NCBI GenBank assembly: GCA_007644065.1 | Contig: VJWN01000003.1 | Span: 1,240,001 to 1,304,000 of the forward strand | Source: Margaritispora aquatica | Lineage: Eukaryota > Ascomycota > Leotiomycetes > Helotiales > Discinellaceae | Reading direction: 5' to 3' | Length of the DNA: 64,000 nucleotides | Part shown: in pieces, positions 11,951 to 23,640 of the stretch | Numbering within the stretch: position 1 is the first letter of the stretch | Layout: each line of letters begins with the position of its first letter | Made by a program: the position numbers and the translations under genes | The notes under the pieces: generated by a model | Told to the model about the DNA's origin: nothing | Seen by the model: only the letters and a program-made list of their open reading frames with translations | The model's database searches: none

Positions 11951-13426
11951 TGTAGGAGGAAGAAAAAGAGAGGGGAGGTGAAGGTGGGAGAGTCGAATTT
12001 TCTCTGGCGGGATACGCTAAGGTTATCGGTGGGCGTTATGGGACGTGCGCAAATGGATAAGGTAAGGCGAATTGGATAGGAATCGAATTTGTCGTAGGAT
12101 TCGAAATGTATTCGGAAAGACTCCAAGAAAATTGTCTGTAATCAACGAGTGTATACCAACTCAAAGTTGAAGATACACGTATGAAAAGAAATGGAGAGGA
12201 GAGGGTTTGGGAAGAAAAGTTTCGAGGCGCGTAAAATAACTTTATTTCAATACAAAAAAAATATTTGGTTCGGTGGCACTAGCGTGTATTAGTCTCGTTT
12301 CGCCTTCACCGATTCATTCATTCTCTGGTCTCCTACGAGTAAAGGTACAAAGTATTGATATCATAATCGCTTGAGCGGTGGCAAAGAACAGATACTGATT
12401 CAGCTTCTTAATTTGCCAGTACAGTATCTCTCCTTGTGGGGACAATGCATGATATTTTCACATTCTTCTGGATCTTTGAAGTCTTCCTCAATCTGCAACC
12501 AAGAACCAGCCAACCTGGTCCACTCCGATGTATGTTTATGTATGTCATGCTTCGCTATGGATGATACTTTGCCACGGTGTCAAATATTACCTTCCGGAAC
12601 GGATAGAGGATGTGGACTTGATCTCACAGCCAATGGATCTTCGGCATGTCAGATTTAGCATTATTCTCCTTCGGCGACTGGACCTCGAAACCTCAACACA
12701 TTTCCTCATGGCTAGTCAGCATCATGATCTTGTGCGTTTGTTTCGACTCAAATGTGCTAGAGTGGTCTGGATGTTGGAGTATCTGAAAGGTCCTGCTTAG
12801 GATGGAGACTAGGGGAAAAATACGACCTCATATCCATCGGTATTAGACGGTCTGTAGGGAAACACTTTGGCCTTTTAGGAACATTGTATGGCCGCAATCA
12901 CATTCATTCACATACACCAAAAAATCCAGGCTGGAAATTTTTTGGTATGTGATATTGTTCTTTCAGCTATTGGAACACCGACAGCAACCTGATCTCTAGT
13001 TGCACAGCATGACAGTTTCTGCCACTCAAAGGACACAGCAACAGCATCTTGCATTTTTATTGGTATACCTTAACGATGGATCATTCTTGTGGATTTGTAC
13101 GCCGTTACAGTCATCTTGCCGAGTGGTACCCGCTATGCCGCCATCAAGTATTCTTGTGGTTGAACGTCAATGTCGATGTCGATGGTCGATGTCTTTTGTC
13201 TTCCTTATAAAAACGTTCTCGTACCCCACATCTCGTCTTCCCCTCTATCTTGCGATTACGATTGCGCCTCTCTGGATAAGACATGGCGACATGGCCTTGT
13301 CAGAAGAAGTGGGTCAGTATTACAACCCCTCTTACCCAATTGAGATGTGTGTTTGTGATGCTATTGAGACATTGATCGTGACATGAAATGCTGAGCCAAA
13401 TAAGGGGATACTAAAACATCTTGCAT
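11951..13426. other. EF-3 upstream region and gene-poor sequence
   Basis: The first 300 bp or so are the EF-3 promoter and leader, with C/T-rich stretches on the minus strand. The rest holds short open frames only. One (about 12522-12800, plus) has 90 codons without recognisable features. I see no supported gene. Confidence 0.4.
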
Positions 13427-13843
13427 TTATGCTCTTGTGTTTCTACGTCTGAATCTTCGACTGGCTTCAAATTCTCAAAGTGCGTGGCAATTATCATGTA
13501 TGGGTTGTAATGTGGACGGATCACATTTAGGATATATTCGTCGGATACAAAGTCAGTGACCACTGGGTGGACATAAACTCTTTCAGTGCATTAGTTGCAC
13601 ATTCGAGATGAGTTCGAGTAGGATACCCATGCGAAGCTTTGATGGATGTCATATTTATGGAGCACACAGCGATCAGATATCAAGTTGTGGTTTTTTATCA
13701 GCTTTATGGCTCCTTCAGTAGACCTTGGAACATATCCTTTCTGTGCAATTAGGATGTAGATCTCGATTCTCCTTCCTGACCATAGTACAAACCTTAGGGG
13801 TTTCTAAAAGAGCAGACAAGCTGATGGAATCATCCAAGGCCAT
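13427..13843 (-). CDS. Candidate small split gene of unknown function (weak)
   Basis: On the minus strand an ATG at 13843 opens MALDDSISLSALLETPK (exon 13793-13843). A 52-nt intron (13741-13792) starts GTTTGT, carries a CCTAAT branch site and ends GCACAG. The next exon continues in frame as KGYVPRSTEGAIKLIKNHN and ends at TAA (13591-13593), for 66 aa. Downstream, 13427-13578 holds another open, protein-like stretch (YVHPVVTDFVSDEYILNV...), which could be a further exon if a donor at a GTGTGC in exon 2 is used. I do not recognise either part. It may be a real small gene, a decayed one, or chance. The extent given covers both possibilities. Confidence 0.3.
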
Positions 13844-16000
13844 AGATAGAAAATGGAGGCGTCCAGATATCCATATCATGTGACATTAAACACACTCCGC
13901 AATGATTTCAAAAATACCTACCAACAGTTCAAGTCTGATTGGCTCAAAGGAGAAGAGGTAATCAATGGGAGGAGCAAGAATGATGAAGGCAGCGGATTCT
14001 GAAGACGCCAATGTATATGACCATCTGCATCCTGTACCATCTCTCAAGAGAGCAGCAGACTTGAGCACCATGTCCAAATCTCGGACGTGTGCAGGATATC
14101 AGCAAACCAATCTCAAATGAAGGCAAGAAAGCAGCCGCAGGAATATCACGATCTGAGTGAGCCCTGTAGAGGCATAGATGGACATACAGAATATCCAACT
14201 TGTGTATGGCTTCGCAGATGCACGTGTACATTCGTTGCTCTTCTAATCCTATGTCACCACACACCCCTCATAGTATTTTCAAGCTCTTCTTCGAACTCAA
14301 GCTCAAGGCTTGATGTCAATGAAAAGTAGAGTGTCTCTTCCGAGAGGATGCAATCAAAAATTCCGCCTATTGCGACCCCGAAGGATAGCAAACCAGTCTT
14401 GACTCCCCGTTGTGCAATGGAGGTCTCGTCCAGCCAAAGTCGACCATCTTGATCGTCAACTTTGTAAACAAGGTAAGTATGAAGAGGAAAAGAAGAAAGA
14501 AAGAGGAAAAGGTTGGGAGGAAGGGAGGTTTATATACTTGGGAAATGGAGGCGATGGCGCTAGTTTAGCGTGAGAGCGTTTGCTTCGACTTGAGCAAACT
14601 CACGTGATATGCTGCTTCTTGGTGCCTGAGGTAACTTGGGGTGGGAAATTGGTGCCTGACGAGATGTTAATGCCTTAGGAGATAATGCCAAGTCATGCTT
14701 TGATTCCCTCAAACTCTCACTTTCTGTTGTCTCTTCTACATTCCAACAACCAACGTCCAACGTCCAACGTCCAACATGATGGATTCATGAAATTCCATAT
14801 GCTATTCATGATTCTTTCGAAATACTCGAGAAGCAGCGAGTATAAGCACGAGAATTTCAGCGAACGGCACAGTCTTTCTTTTGTCTTTTGACGAAATACA
14901 TATCCTCTCTTTCTTTCTCTCCCTTGTGTGCACCCGACAACGCCCCAAGTGGTGATTAGTCTCCAAGAGGCAGACCTCCTGCAAGTTCATGTCTACGCTT
15001 GAGAGCGCTACTGCTTTTGAGGTTTAATGTGTATTTACTTTACACACCTTAGTTTGCAGTATTTATTCCTGGAACCGAATCACAGCATCGAACTACGTCC
15101 GTTGTCCACCAATTGGAATGGCTTTATGTCAGACCAGCACATCAGATCTCACAGCTGAGAAACTTTGAGGTATACAATAATGTATTTCTCTTTTACCAAA
15201 TTTGAACCATCTACAGTTCTCGAGCGTGGTTCCCTAGCTTTGGCTTTAAATTTAGTTTATGCATGTTGTCTCTTTCCACCAGCTAGCCTTCGGATCCGGT
15301 TCCAGGCACCCGGTTTCTATTCCCAAAGGGTTTCGCTTTTCAGTTTGAGCTACATCCAATTTTGATATTGCTGTTGCGGAGCTATCCCAACTTTGAGGGG
15401 TGTGGTGCATCGCGTCTTGGCACCAGATGATGATCTTTGAGGCTCCTTTCGAGTCCAATCGCTAATGGTCACCAACGAACGACAACTGCAAGTTTACTAG
15501 AGAGAGATATTTAGCCTCACTCAAGATGTCTATCCCACCCAAGCTCGGTCATATCTTCGGAGCCTCTCAAGCACAGAAAGGCCGATGATAGCGTGACTTG
15601 ATTAAGGGCCGGACAACTTGTCAAAATTGGACACATCCCCGCGTTCCACGTTGAGCCAGAAGTAGAAGTCCTCTCGTAGTGACGCTTTCTTACAAGCCTC
15701 GCATCTGTTCTCCATGGGCAACAAGACTAGCTCAGGTACACCCACATCTTACCCCGCATCCCCAAGTGCATGGCTTGTTTAGCCCACTGTAGCGTCTCCT
15801 TGAACCCAATCGTCATGCTGCACTAGAGCGAAAAGTCGGCCCGTTACATTGTAAGCTGCATGGAGCCGCTATCAAAATTTTGTCTGTGAGCCCTGAATAT
15901 TGCGGAATTAGTTGAGAGTTCATGACCGAGGGGAATTAAATAAAAGGTTACATATCGCTGTCATGTAGCCTGCAGGTCACATTCTTTTGACAATTTCAAG
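13844..16000. other. Gene-poor region upstream of the glucoamylase
   Basis: Short open frames only. A (CCAACGT)n-like short repeat lies at about 14747-14777. The last 300-400 bp are presumably the glucoamylase promoter; I could not pick out a defined binding site with confidence. Confidence 0.4.
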
Positions 16001-17900
16001 ATGCGTTTCTCCTCCTCCGTCGCGGGACTCGTTCCTTTCCTCTCGCTTGCTGTTGCAGCACCAAACAATGTCGCTGCTAGAGATTTAACCTCTTTCATCG
16101 CTACTGAGAGAGCCATTGCCTTCCAAGGCATCTTGGACAACATTGGCCCTGAGGGTGCCAAGGCCGCAGGTGCTGGACCGTATGTCATTGCCAGTCCTTC
16201 CAAGTCGGATCCAGATTGTCAGTAAATATCTTCACATGCATCCCAGACCTCGGTTAACTTGCATAGATTTCTATACATGGACTCGTGATTCAGCCTTGAC
16301 CCTCAAGGTAATCATCGATGAATTCATCTTTGGAAATACTCATCTCCGCCCACAGATTGAGAAATACATCAAGGCCCAGGCTATCCTTCAGACTGTGACA
16401 AATCCATCAGGAAGTCTGCTTCCAGATGGACTTGGTCTTGCAGAGCCAAAGTATCTCGCAACTGGAGCTCGCTTCAATGGTGCATGGGGTCGCCCTCAGC
16501 GTGATGGACCTGCCCTCCGAGCCATTGCTCTGATCACATACTGCAAATGGCTTGTCAAGAACGAAGGTTACCCAGGATTCAACCAAGCCAAGAATGTCAT
16601 CTGGCCCATCATTTCCAACGACCTCTCTTATGTCGGCCAATACTGGAACCAAACCGGCTTTGATCTTTGGGAGGAAGTTCTCGGCTCATCCTTCTTTACC
16701 GTTCAGAACCAGCATCGGTCTCTGGTTGAAGGTGCTGCTCTGGCATCGACCCTCCGTGTCACCTGCACTGGCTGTGACCAAGCGCCGCAGGTTCTTTGCT
16801 TCCTTCAATCTTTCTGGAACGGAAAGTACATTGTCTCCAACATCAACGACAACTCAGGTCGCACTGGCATTGATGGCAACTCGATCCTTGGCCCTATCTC
16901 CATCTTCGATATCGATGCTTACTGTGACTCTCCCACCTTTCAGCCATGTAATAGCAAGTCGATTGCCAATTTCAAGGTCCTTATTGATACCATGAGAGAG
17001 ACATACGCAATCAACCAAGGCATCCCAGTAGGCCAAGGTGTTGCTGTCGGTCGTTATGCAGAGGATACCTACTATGGAGGTAACCCTTGGTACCTTATCA
17101 CAAACGCAGCTTCTGAGTTCCTCTACGATGCCGTGGCCCAATGGCATGCCCGTCACAACCTCGTCGTAGACCAGACCAATCTCGCCTTCTTTAAGGAACT
17201 CTACCCTGCCGTCACAGTCCGTACCTACAACTCAGGCAACGCCAACAGCCCTTTTTCTCAAATCATGAACGCTGTTACCAAATACGCCGACTCCTTCGTC
17301 GCCGTGGCGCAGAAGTATATTCCAGCCGACGGCGCTATCGCTGAGCAATACAACCGCACCACCGGCGTCCCAACCTCCGCCCGTGATCTGACCTGGTCCT
17401 ACGCCGCTTTCGTATCCATGGCTGAGCGTCGCGCCGGCCAATACCCTCCCACATGGGGAACTCGCAAAGCCGCTCCAGTCCCAGCAACCTGCTCCGCATC
17501 ATCCACCAAGGGCGTGTACGCCCCTGCCATCGCAGCGGGTGCACCCAATCTAACCTCCATATGCACCACCAACGTCGTCTTCGACGTCAACGCCACGACC
17601 TACTTCGGCGAGAACATCTACATCATCGGTAACACTGACGACCTCGGCAACTGGGACTTAAATAGCGCCCTCCCCATGAGTGCTGGCGGATATTCCAGCT
17701 CCCGCCCGTTGTGGAGCATCAGTGCACAACTGGTCGCCGGGCAGCAGGTTAGCTATAAGTATGTCAGACAGGAGAACTGTGGCCAGCCATATATCTACGA
17801 GACTGGAAATCGCACTCTGACCGTTCCTGCTTGTGGTGGTGCTCCGATTACCACTGATGATGCTTGGGTTGGTCCTGTTGGGACGCCTGGTAGTTGTTAG
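16001..17900 (+). CDS. Secreted glucoamylase, GH15 with C-terminal CBM20 (616 aa)
   Basis: Exons 16001-16217 and 16267-17900; the 49-nt intron begins GTCAGT and ends GCATAG, restoring the PDYFYTWTRDSALT motif. It hydrolyses terminal alpha-1,4 (and alpha-1,6) links of starch to release glucose, outside the cell. A signal peptide is visible (MRFSSSVAGLVPFLSLAVAA). GH15 landmarks: GRPQRDGPALRA at about 147-158, general acid Glu in DLWEEV at about 208, and catalytic base Glu in GAIAEQY at about 432. A short linker follows, much less Ser/Thr-rich than in the Aspergillus enzyme. The CBM20 starch-binding domain covers about residues 505-600 (VYIIGN-like IYIIGNTDDLGNWD...). Several N-x-S/T sites fit secretion. 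Expression is likely starch- or maltose-induced as in other fungi, but that is inferred. Confidence 0.95.
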
Positions 17901-18425
17901 CTACCTAACTTATGATGAGAATTAACGATTAGGGGAGGAAGAAGGTTTGTAGTTTAGGACTTTGAGATAATGTATATATTCAAGACTCACTGTCCTGATG
18001 CTCGATTTCAATATGTGAAGACGAGTGGCACAATCAGACTAGTGTGATAGTTGACACAGGGCAGGTGAATAACTATGTTGCAGTCCTGGGCGAGTATAAT
18101 GCTCATCAACATACATACATACATACCCGCATCCGTAAGTCACTTGAGAGCATGGGAATGGAGTTTTTGATTGGCATCATCAAATATGTGGTATTCTAGT
18201 AAATATACAGCGAAATCGTCCAATTTTCAATCGCTTTCTCTGCTTCACGATCGCTACCTCCATAGGTAAGGTGGGAGGGATCTAAGCAATTCGCACAGCC
18301 CGCTCAACTAAATGCACGCTCCAAACTCCATGTATCATTTATCATCTATTCGCAGGCCAGGCCCAAAAACCTCAACCCACGAAGCAAAGGAAACCTGCAT
18401 CCCCATCGTCCTCCACGCTTCATAA
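17901..18425. other. Convergent intergenic spacer with (ACAT)n tract
   Basis: Lies between the 3' ends of the glucoamylase and the RING protein gene. Contains a short ACAT tetranucleotide repeat at about 18110-18126. No gene seen. Confidence 0.5.
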
Positions 18426-21227
18426 CTATGGTACAAATATCCTCGAGAAGCTCGCCACATCCCTGCGACAGCAAACGCATTTGTCAAAATTATTCATCGC
18501 GAGGGTGACCCTGCAGTCATCACACAAACTCAAGCATCGACATGGCCAAACGATGATACTCCTCGGCGAACACTGGCAGACTACGCACTGCGGACCGTTC
18601 TCGCCCATGCCCGATGCGCCTTTGGCCCAGGACATGGTGTCTGCGGAGGAGGTAGTGGCGGCGTGGTAGTTGCGTTTGGAGATTATCAGATGCTCGAGGA
18701 TCTGAGATTCTTCTTCGGGCGTGAGCTTGCCTGATGGGAGGGATGGGGTGAAGTTATCTGGACGATATCGGCTTGATGTGAGGACTTTGGCTCGTTCGTG
18801 TTGAAGAAGATTCCGGTACCGTGAACGTGTCACGATGCTATCGCTTCCAAGATGGACAGCTAAAGTTTGTGCCTCAGACCGCTGTTCTGGAGTTTTTGGG
18901 TGGAGTAACTCTGCTAAGCCCGCCATATCAAGAGGGGTATCGTAGAAAGGTGTACTCTCCCTCGAGAAACGAGGCGAACGTTGAGTTGGTGTCCTTCGAC
19001 CATCATCATTCTCGCTTCCTGATTCCCATTCCTGATCATCAGTTGTCGTTGAGAACGAAATGACGCTGGTAGTATCATCATCCAACTCACTCTCCTCGAT
19101 AGTGAAAGTGCCGCTGTTATCTTCAGTTCCCTCTATGGCCCAAAACTCAGATGATTCGTGTGTATCCATTGTAACCTCAGCAGTGTCAGAAAGATCTGTT
19201 TTGGGGTTTCTGATGAGCCAAAGGAGAAATTGAGGTCGAGTTTCATAACCTGCAGCAGTGAGCACCTTCAATGTGAGAGATGCCCACCAGCTAATGAGCA
19301 GCCTGCCAATCCCGATGAAGAACTCCAGTGCCATAATCCATCGTCCACTTCTCTCCGCAGCACCTATGCCGTTCACCCCAACTCCGGGTCTGTCGCGTGC
19401 AGGTTGTCCCTTCACGTTTTTCTTCGCAGTCATTTCTCTGGCATACCCACTTGCCGAACTGAGTGCGCTGCCGCCTTGTTCCACCGGTACAAGTCCTACA
19501 TATCCGTTCAAGCCATCTGCTCCATTGGCTTCAGGAGAGTTCAATCTAAAAGATGGTCCCAACCACTGTGCACCAATATTCTCAATCTCCTGGATCCGCT
19601 CCTCCTCAAGCCAAGTACGTTGCTTGATGCTCACTTCACGACTCTCATTAAGGTAAACTGCCTCGCTAGCCATTGTCATGACGGCAAATCCAGTTCGCAA
19701 CAAGGCTGTATAGAAGTCCATATGCTGCGTGATTCTGATATTGGAGAGTGGCACATTGGCTTGCATATTTCTATGAGCTGCTATCAATCTCCTCAAAAAT
19801 GGTGCATTAGGTTGCTCATCAGGATTCTCCGAATTCTCGTTTGGAGGTGGAACAAGAGCCGAGAGGACCAAAGCAGCACCATAAATGACAGCACAGCCGA
19901 TGATACCGAATAGTACCAAGACATGGGGGATGAACCCAACAATACAGACGGTAGGGAATCTGAGCAGGCTCTGATTCTCATAGTCATCGATAGAAAATGA
20001 CCAGATGCTCCACACAATAGCAGACATAAAAGCCAAGCCCCAAAAGGCAGTGTTCGCAAGTCTATACCTACCTTGCCTGTTGAATATAGCGAGGATATGA
20101 CTGGTGAGATGGTTCATGAGGGATATGAAGCCTATTAGAAGTACCTCTGGGGTAGTATTTACTCGTTGCAAAATCATTGACCGAGTGATGGCAATCTTCG
20201 TGGCATCAGCAGAGGAGTTGGAGTTTGCCCATCCATTCTTCGTATGTCCGAAAGCTCCGAAACCAAGTTGGTTTGTGATTTGGCCTTCTGCCTCAGCGAA
20301 TGCCAGTGAATGTTCAAATAAAGACATGCCCGTTTCGGCAGCAACCTGACGTCCTTGGACTGCGCATGAAATAGTCTCGGTGAACTGACTGAAGCAGAAC
20401 AGCTTGAAAGTAGGCCAGAGGAGTGACAGTGATCCCTGGAGCTCCAAGAGAGGAAGATTTCCATCTGCATCTGCTTCGTCTTCGTCCTCCGAGGGAGGAA
20501 TCATCTGTACTGCCAGACATGAAGCTTCATCGCTTGCTCCGAACAAAAGCGTGGAGCTCAATTCATGCAAAAAGCCACCATCCTGTGTAAACATCAACTC
20601 CGACTTTTTGGTCGCATTGCCCCAACGAAGTAGTCCAAAGTCTGGCGACGTCTGGCATTGAATCGACTGTAGCATAGAGCGGCATTGGACAGCCAGAAGT
20701 ATAATGGGTACGCATCGCAGGCAAACCCGGATCTTCCATGGGAGAGTAAGATTCCGTCGTGTACTAGCGTAGACGTATGTCCTATTCAGAACCACCGCGA
20801 CTATAATACACCCCAATGCCCATTTGCTAGTAGCATAGCTGAAGATATTTCCCAGCGACCGTACGCCTTCCATGCTGAATCGAGAAGTGATGGTATCTGC
20901 CTGGTCCACCTCGACCAATATCTGCGTCCCCGTTTGTATGGCACCTCTTGTCACAACTCCTCCCACAGCAGCCGTAGTCACCGCATTCACTATTTCTGAA
21001 TTCGTAGCTTCAGGTATGACGCGATTCGCCAGACGGACACCTCCAAATAAGTTATCCACAGCTTCCGGGATGGTGAGAAAGGACCCCAATTTCATAAACA
21101 TGCGAGGGCCTGCGAGAGCGAGATCTTTGGCAGACGGTACATATTGTGTGGCATTAAATGTCCAGTTCCAAGAACCAAGCTCGAAGCGGGGAATGGCGAC
21201 ATGATCGTATGCTGCTGCGTCAGCCAT
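18426..21227 (-). CDS. Multi-pass membrane RING-finger protein, Asi1/Asi3-like E3 ubiquitin ligase (933 aa)
   Basis: A single uninterrupted 934-codon frame. Several hydrophobic segments lie in the N-terminal half (for example around WALGCIIVAVVL, VCLRCVPIILLAV, AFWGLAFMSAIVW and GFIPHVLVLFGIIGCAVIY), followed by a long cytoplasmic or nucleoplasmic acidic and serine-rich region. The extreme C terminus is a RING-type zinc-binding domain: C-x2-C in CVVCQC, C-x-C in PCRCLSLC, C-x2-C in CDDC, and the final C-x2-C in CVCC. This order matches yeast Asi1/Asi3, inner-nuclear-membrane ligases that degrade mislocalised membrane proteins and repress amino-acid-sensor transcription factors. The assignment is by architecture, so another membrane RING ligase is possible. 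Confidence 0.75.
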   Translation of the reverse strand: MADAAAYDHVAIPRFELGSWNWTFNATQYVPSAKDLALAGPRMFMKLGSFLTIPEAVDNLFGGVRLANRVIPEATNSEIVNAVTTAAVGGVVTRGAIQTGTQILVEVDQADTITSRFSMEGVRSLGNIFSYATSKWALGCIIVAVVLNRTYVYASTRRNLTLPWKIRVCLRCVPIILLAVQCRSMLQSIQCQTSPDFGLLRWGNATKKSELMFTQDGGFLHELSSTLLFGASDEASCLAVQMIPPSEDEDEADADGNLPLLELQGSLSLLWPTFKLFCFSQFTETISCAVQGRQVAAETGMSLFEHSLAFAEAEGQITNQLGFGAFGHTKNGWANSNSSADATKIAITRSMILQRVNTTPEVLLIGFISLMNHLTSHILAIFNRQGRYRLANTAFWGLAFMSAIVWSIWSFSIDDYENQSLLRFPTVCIVGFIPHVLVLFGIIGCAVIYGAALVLSALVPPPNENSENPDEQPNAPFLRRLIAAHRNMQANVPLSNIRITQHMDFYTALLRTGFAVMTMASEAVYLNESREVSIKQRTWLEEERIQEIENIGAQWLGPSFRLNSPEANGADGLNGYVGLVPVEQGGSALSSASGYAREMTAKKNVKGQPARDRPGVGVNGIGAAERSGRWIMALEFFIGIGRLLISWWASLTLKVLTAAGYETRPQFLLWLIRNPKTDLSDTAEVTMDTHESSEFWAIEGTEDNSGTFTIEESELDDDTTSVISFSTTTDDQEWESGSENDDGRRTPTQRSPRFSRESTPFYDTPLDMAGLAELLHPKTPEQRSEAQTLAVHLGSDSIVTRSRYRNLLQHERAKVLTSSRYRPDNFTPSLPSGKLTPEEESQILEHLIISKRNYHAATTSSADTMSWAKGASGMGENGPQCVVCQCSPRSIIVWPCRCLSLCDDCRVTLAMNNFDKCVCCRRDVASFSRIFVP

Positions 21228-21880
21228 TGTCTGCGTTGTCGTTGGTCGGGATATGGGATTCTGATATTGAATGATAGATCCTGACTGAATGATCTACGCT
21301 GAAGTGGTTACAGGCAGAAGTTTGGTGTAATCATAGAGAACATTGCGACGAAAACTTAAGGACAGGGTGATTTTCTTTAAAGTGAAAAACGCTGTATCAA
21401 AGTATCAAAGCATCACACAACGGTGTTGTCGCATGTTCTACTACTGAGATTCCATTGCTGATGCATCAACCCCACCCAGGTCTCACTCAGGCTTGCGACC
21501 GACAGGGTTCAGCACCAAACAGCGAGGTAAATAGAGACTAGCTCAACTACCTACCTAGTCTTCAAAACAACCTGAACTTCTTAGCTTAATGCTATACAAG
21601 ATACCTACTTGCGTTTCTGGTTACTAATTGACATCCAACTGGAAGCTTTGGCTCAGATAGCCTTATTTTCTCACCGTGCGAATAAATGCAATACATTTAC
21701 CAAAAGTTGGTAATATTTTAACATAATCCCACAGCTTGCAGCATAGCTATTGTTTGCAAGAAAAGGTTAGTTGCGGTAAGCTGTTTGGTAGCTACATCAT
21801 AAATGGACATTTGCAACGACAGCTGGACACATATCGCGAAGTGTTGGTATGATAAGATACATTAGATTATTTGTCTGTTC
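21228..21880. other. Intergenic spacer upstream of the RING gene, downstream of SEN34
   Basis: Both neighbours are on the minus strand, so this holds the RING-gene promoter and the SEN34 3' flank. I see no gene or notable repeat. Confidence 0.5.
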
Positions 21881-22819
21881 TTACATTCCTCCCCACTCAA
21901 CACAGAATGTTCTCACATTATCTGACTTCTCATTCCCCTCAGCTGTGTTTGCTCCGCCGATGAGGAATCCCTTCTTCACGGCAGTGCCCAGCCTACCTCC
22001 ACCAACAATGTCCATCATCGGGATGTCTTGATCGAAATCATAACTTCGAGCAAGGAAGTGACTGTGAAAACGTAAAGGATCTCCAGGGTAAACATTGAAG
22101 TCACAACCAAAACGCAGACCAGGCATGAGGAAGTAATCAAGTGAATGTAGGTGTACATAGAGCGCATACGATGAACGAACATCAGGTTCTGACAATGAGT
22201 TGGGGGTTTGCGCAAGAGAAGATGGGGGGTAAGTTGTTGTCGGCGTGACTGGGTATGGTGCTGTCGAATTGAAGGAAGAAGAGTTTCTTGCCACCCTCTC
22301 TTCGAAAAGCGAGGCCTCTGAGGCATCATCTGTGACATTGATAGTTGAGTCCACCACGATGGATTCATCAGACTGAATCAAGGAAGAATCTTCTGAAGCA
22401 ATTTTTGCGGCAGCGGCAGCTTTGTTTTGAGCTTTCTTTGTCAGAGCCTTCTCGGACGACATGCGCGCAATTTGCTGTGCAGCTTTTCTTGCTTTGATAC
22501 CTGTGGTACGAAGAGATTCCAAATACTTCTGCCTATCCACTCCTTCAGATGTATGAAATGATTTGTGCCACACGCGTTCATCAACAATGTATGCGACCTC
22601 CTTCTGGACAAGAAGCTTGGCCTCCTCTGGCATGAGTTCGACAGGCAGACCAAGAAAGAGATTTTGCTGTGGATTCTGGGGAATTGTGCCAATGAAAGAT
22701 CCGCAGATATTGTGAGTGCTGCGCAAGTAAGTCATGACATTGACGTCGAATAGCAAGTATCGACCCGCGACCAATGAAATTGGAACGGGTTCTGATATGG
22801 GATCTGAGGACAGCTCCAT
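21881..22819 (-). CDS. SEN34: tRNA-splicing endonuclease catalytic subunit Sen34 (about 312 aa)
   Basis: The first ATG in the open frame is at 22819 (MELSSDPISEPVPISLVAG...); the frame stays open a little further upstream without another ATG, so a short 5' exon cannot be excluded. Sen34 is the catalytic subunit that cuts the 3' splice site of intron-containing pre-tRNAs in the heterotetrameric Sen complex. The N-terminal fold (ISLVAGRYLLFDVNVMTYLR...) and the C-terminal nuclease fold are both present, separated by a variable lysine/alanine-rich linker. The catalytic triad is visible in order: Tyr in NVYPGDP, His in RFHSHF and Lys in GTAVKKGFLIGG. Length is normal for the family. Confidence 0.9.
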   Translation of the reverse strand: MELSSDPISEPVPISLVAGRYLLFDVNVMTYLRSTHNICGSFIGTIPQNPQQNLFLGLPVELMPEEAKLLVQKEVAYIVDERVWHKSFHTSEGVDRQKYLESLRTTGIKARKAAQQIARMSSEKALTKKAQNKAAAAAKIASEDSSLIQSDESIVVDSTINVTDDASEASLFEERVARNSSSFNSTAPYPVTPTTTYPPSSLAQTPNSLSEPDVRSSYALYVHLHSLDYFLMPGLRFGCDFNVYPGDPLRFHSHFLARSYDFDQDIPMMDIVGGGRLGTAVKKGFLIGGANTAEGNEKSDNVRTFCVEWGGM

Positions 22820-23286
22820 TGCGTAGGAGTTCAGGGACAATAGATCCAAGTAGTCACTATAGTACTCAAGTCAGTCTCAATCCTGTGCAATATATGAAGA
22901 TGCAGATATGATATGACGAAGAGGTGCTCATTAATTAAAACATATGATTGAAACATCATGTCCAGAAAACTGGTTTCAGGGGATTGACAGATCGATTTTG
23001 TAATCATAGCGGAGAGGAGAGAAGCAGAATGAAGGGTGTAGCTTACCAGAGATCCAAGATGGTTGTCGAAATTGTTGCTGAGAAGAATTGGAAGAAGTTG
23101 GTCAGTTTTTGAGCTTTTGATGCTGATTTTTTAGCGTGTGGTCTTACCCCTGTCACATGCGCCTTGCCTTTTTAGCTCTAGCTCAAAATTAATATCATGG
23201 TCAAAAGCTCCCAGCTCATTCTAGGATACAGATTTCCATTAATCTATATTGGGATTATAAACTGTATATTTTGAAGGCATCTCATA
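22820..23286. promoter_or_regulatory. Divergent promoter region of SEN34 and the small membrane protein gene
   Basis: About 470 bp separate two divergent starts. It contains AT-rich stretches but no site I can name with confidence. Confidence 0.45.
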
Positions 23287-23611
23287 ATGGCTACTTCACT
23301 GTTGCTTCTAGCTTTATTGATTTCAGTTCCACTTGTGCTTTTTGTAGGCACGTATTATCGATATCTCGTGTAACAATTCAGCAACTAATGTTTACTTAGC
23401 ATGGTTGATTCTGTCTTCATGTCTTGGAGACTCCTTTCGAGGACGGATTTCTAATGTGGCTATGCACCCTCGGCAAGCTTTGTTCGACAGGAATTATCTC
23501 AGATCTGTCAGTGGAACTGGTCAGGGCACGTGGAATCAGATTGAGATGGATGAAATGCTTGGTGAAAGTCCGAGATCTTCCTTAGACAGTGAAGACCAAA
23601 GACACCGTTGA
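23287..23611 (+). CDS. Small single-pass membrane protein (90 aa), probable GC-AG intron
   Basis: Exon 1 (23287-23347) starts MATSLLLLALLISVPLVLFV, a clear membrane segment or uncleaved signal anchor. Exon 2 (23400-23611) continues AWLILSSCLGDSFRGRISN... to TGA. The only intron that keeps this frame is 23348-23399: it begins GCACGT after an exon ending GTAG, carries a CAACTAATG branch site and ends ACTTAG, and is 52 nt long. Ordinary GT donors nearby (TTT|GTAGGC and AC|GTATTA) break the frame. The hydrophilic C-terminal two thirds ends in an acidic/serine stretch. I do not recognise a family. Transcript evidence would be needed to confirm the splice. Confidence 0.5.
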
Positions 23612-23640
23612 GAATTGTGTGTTTTCGTCAACTATACATC

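Noticed and set aside
19158..19913. 251-codon plus-strand frame inside the RING protein gene
   Set aside because: Antisense to a continuous 933-codon coding frame with recognisable C-terminal RING.
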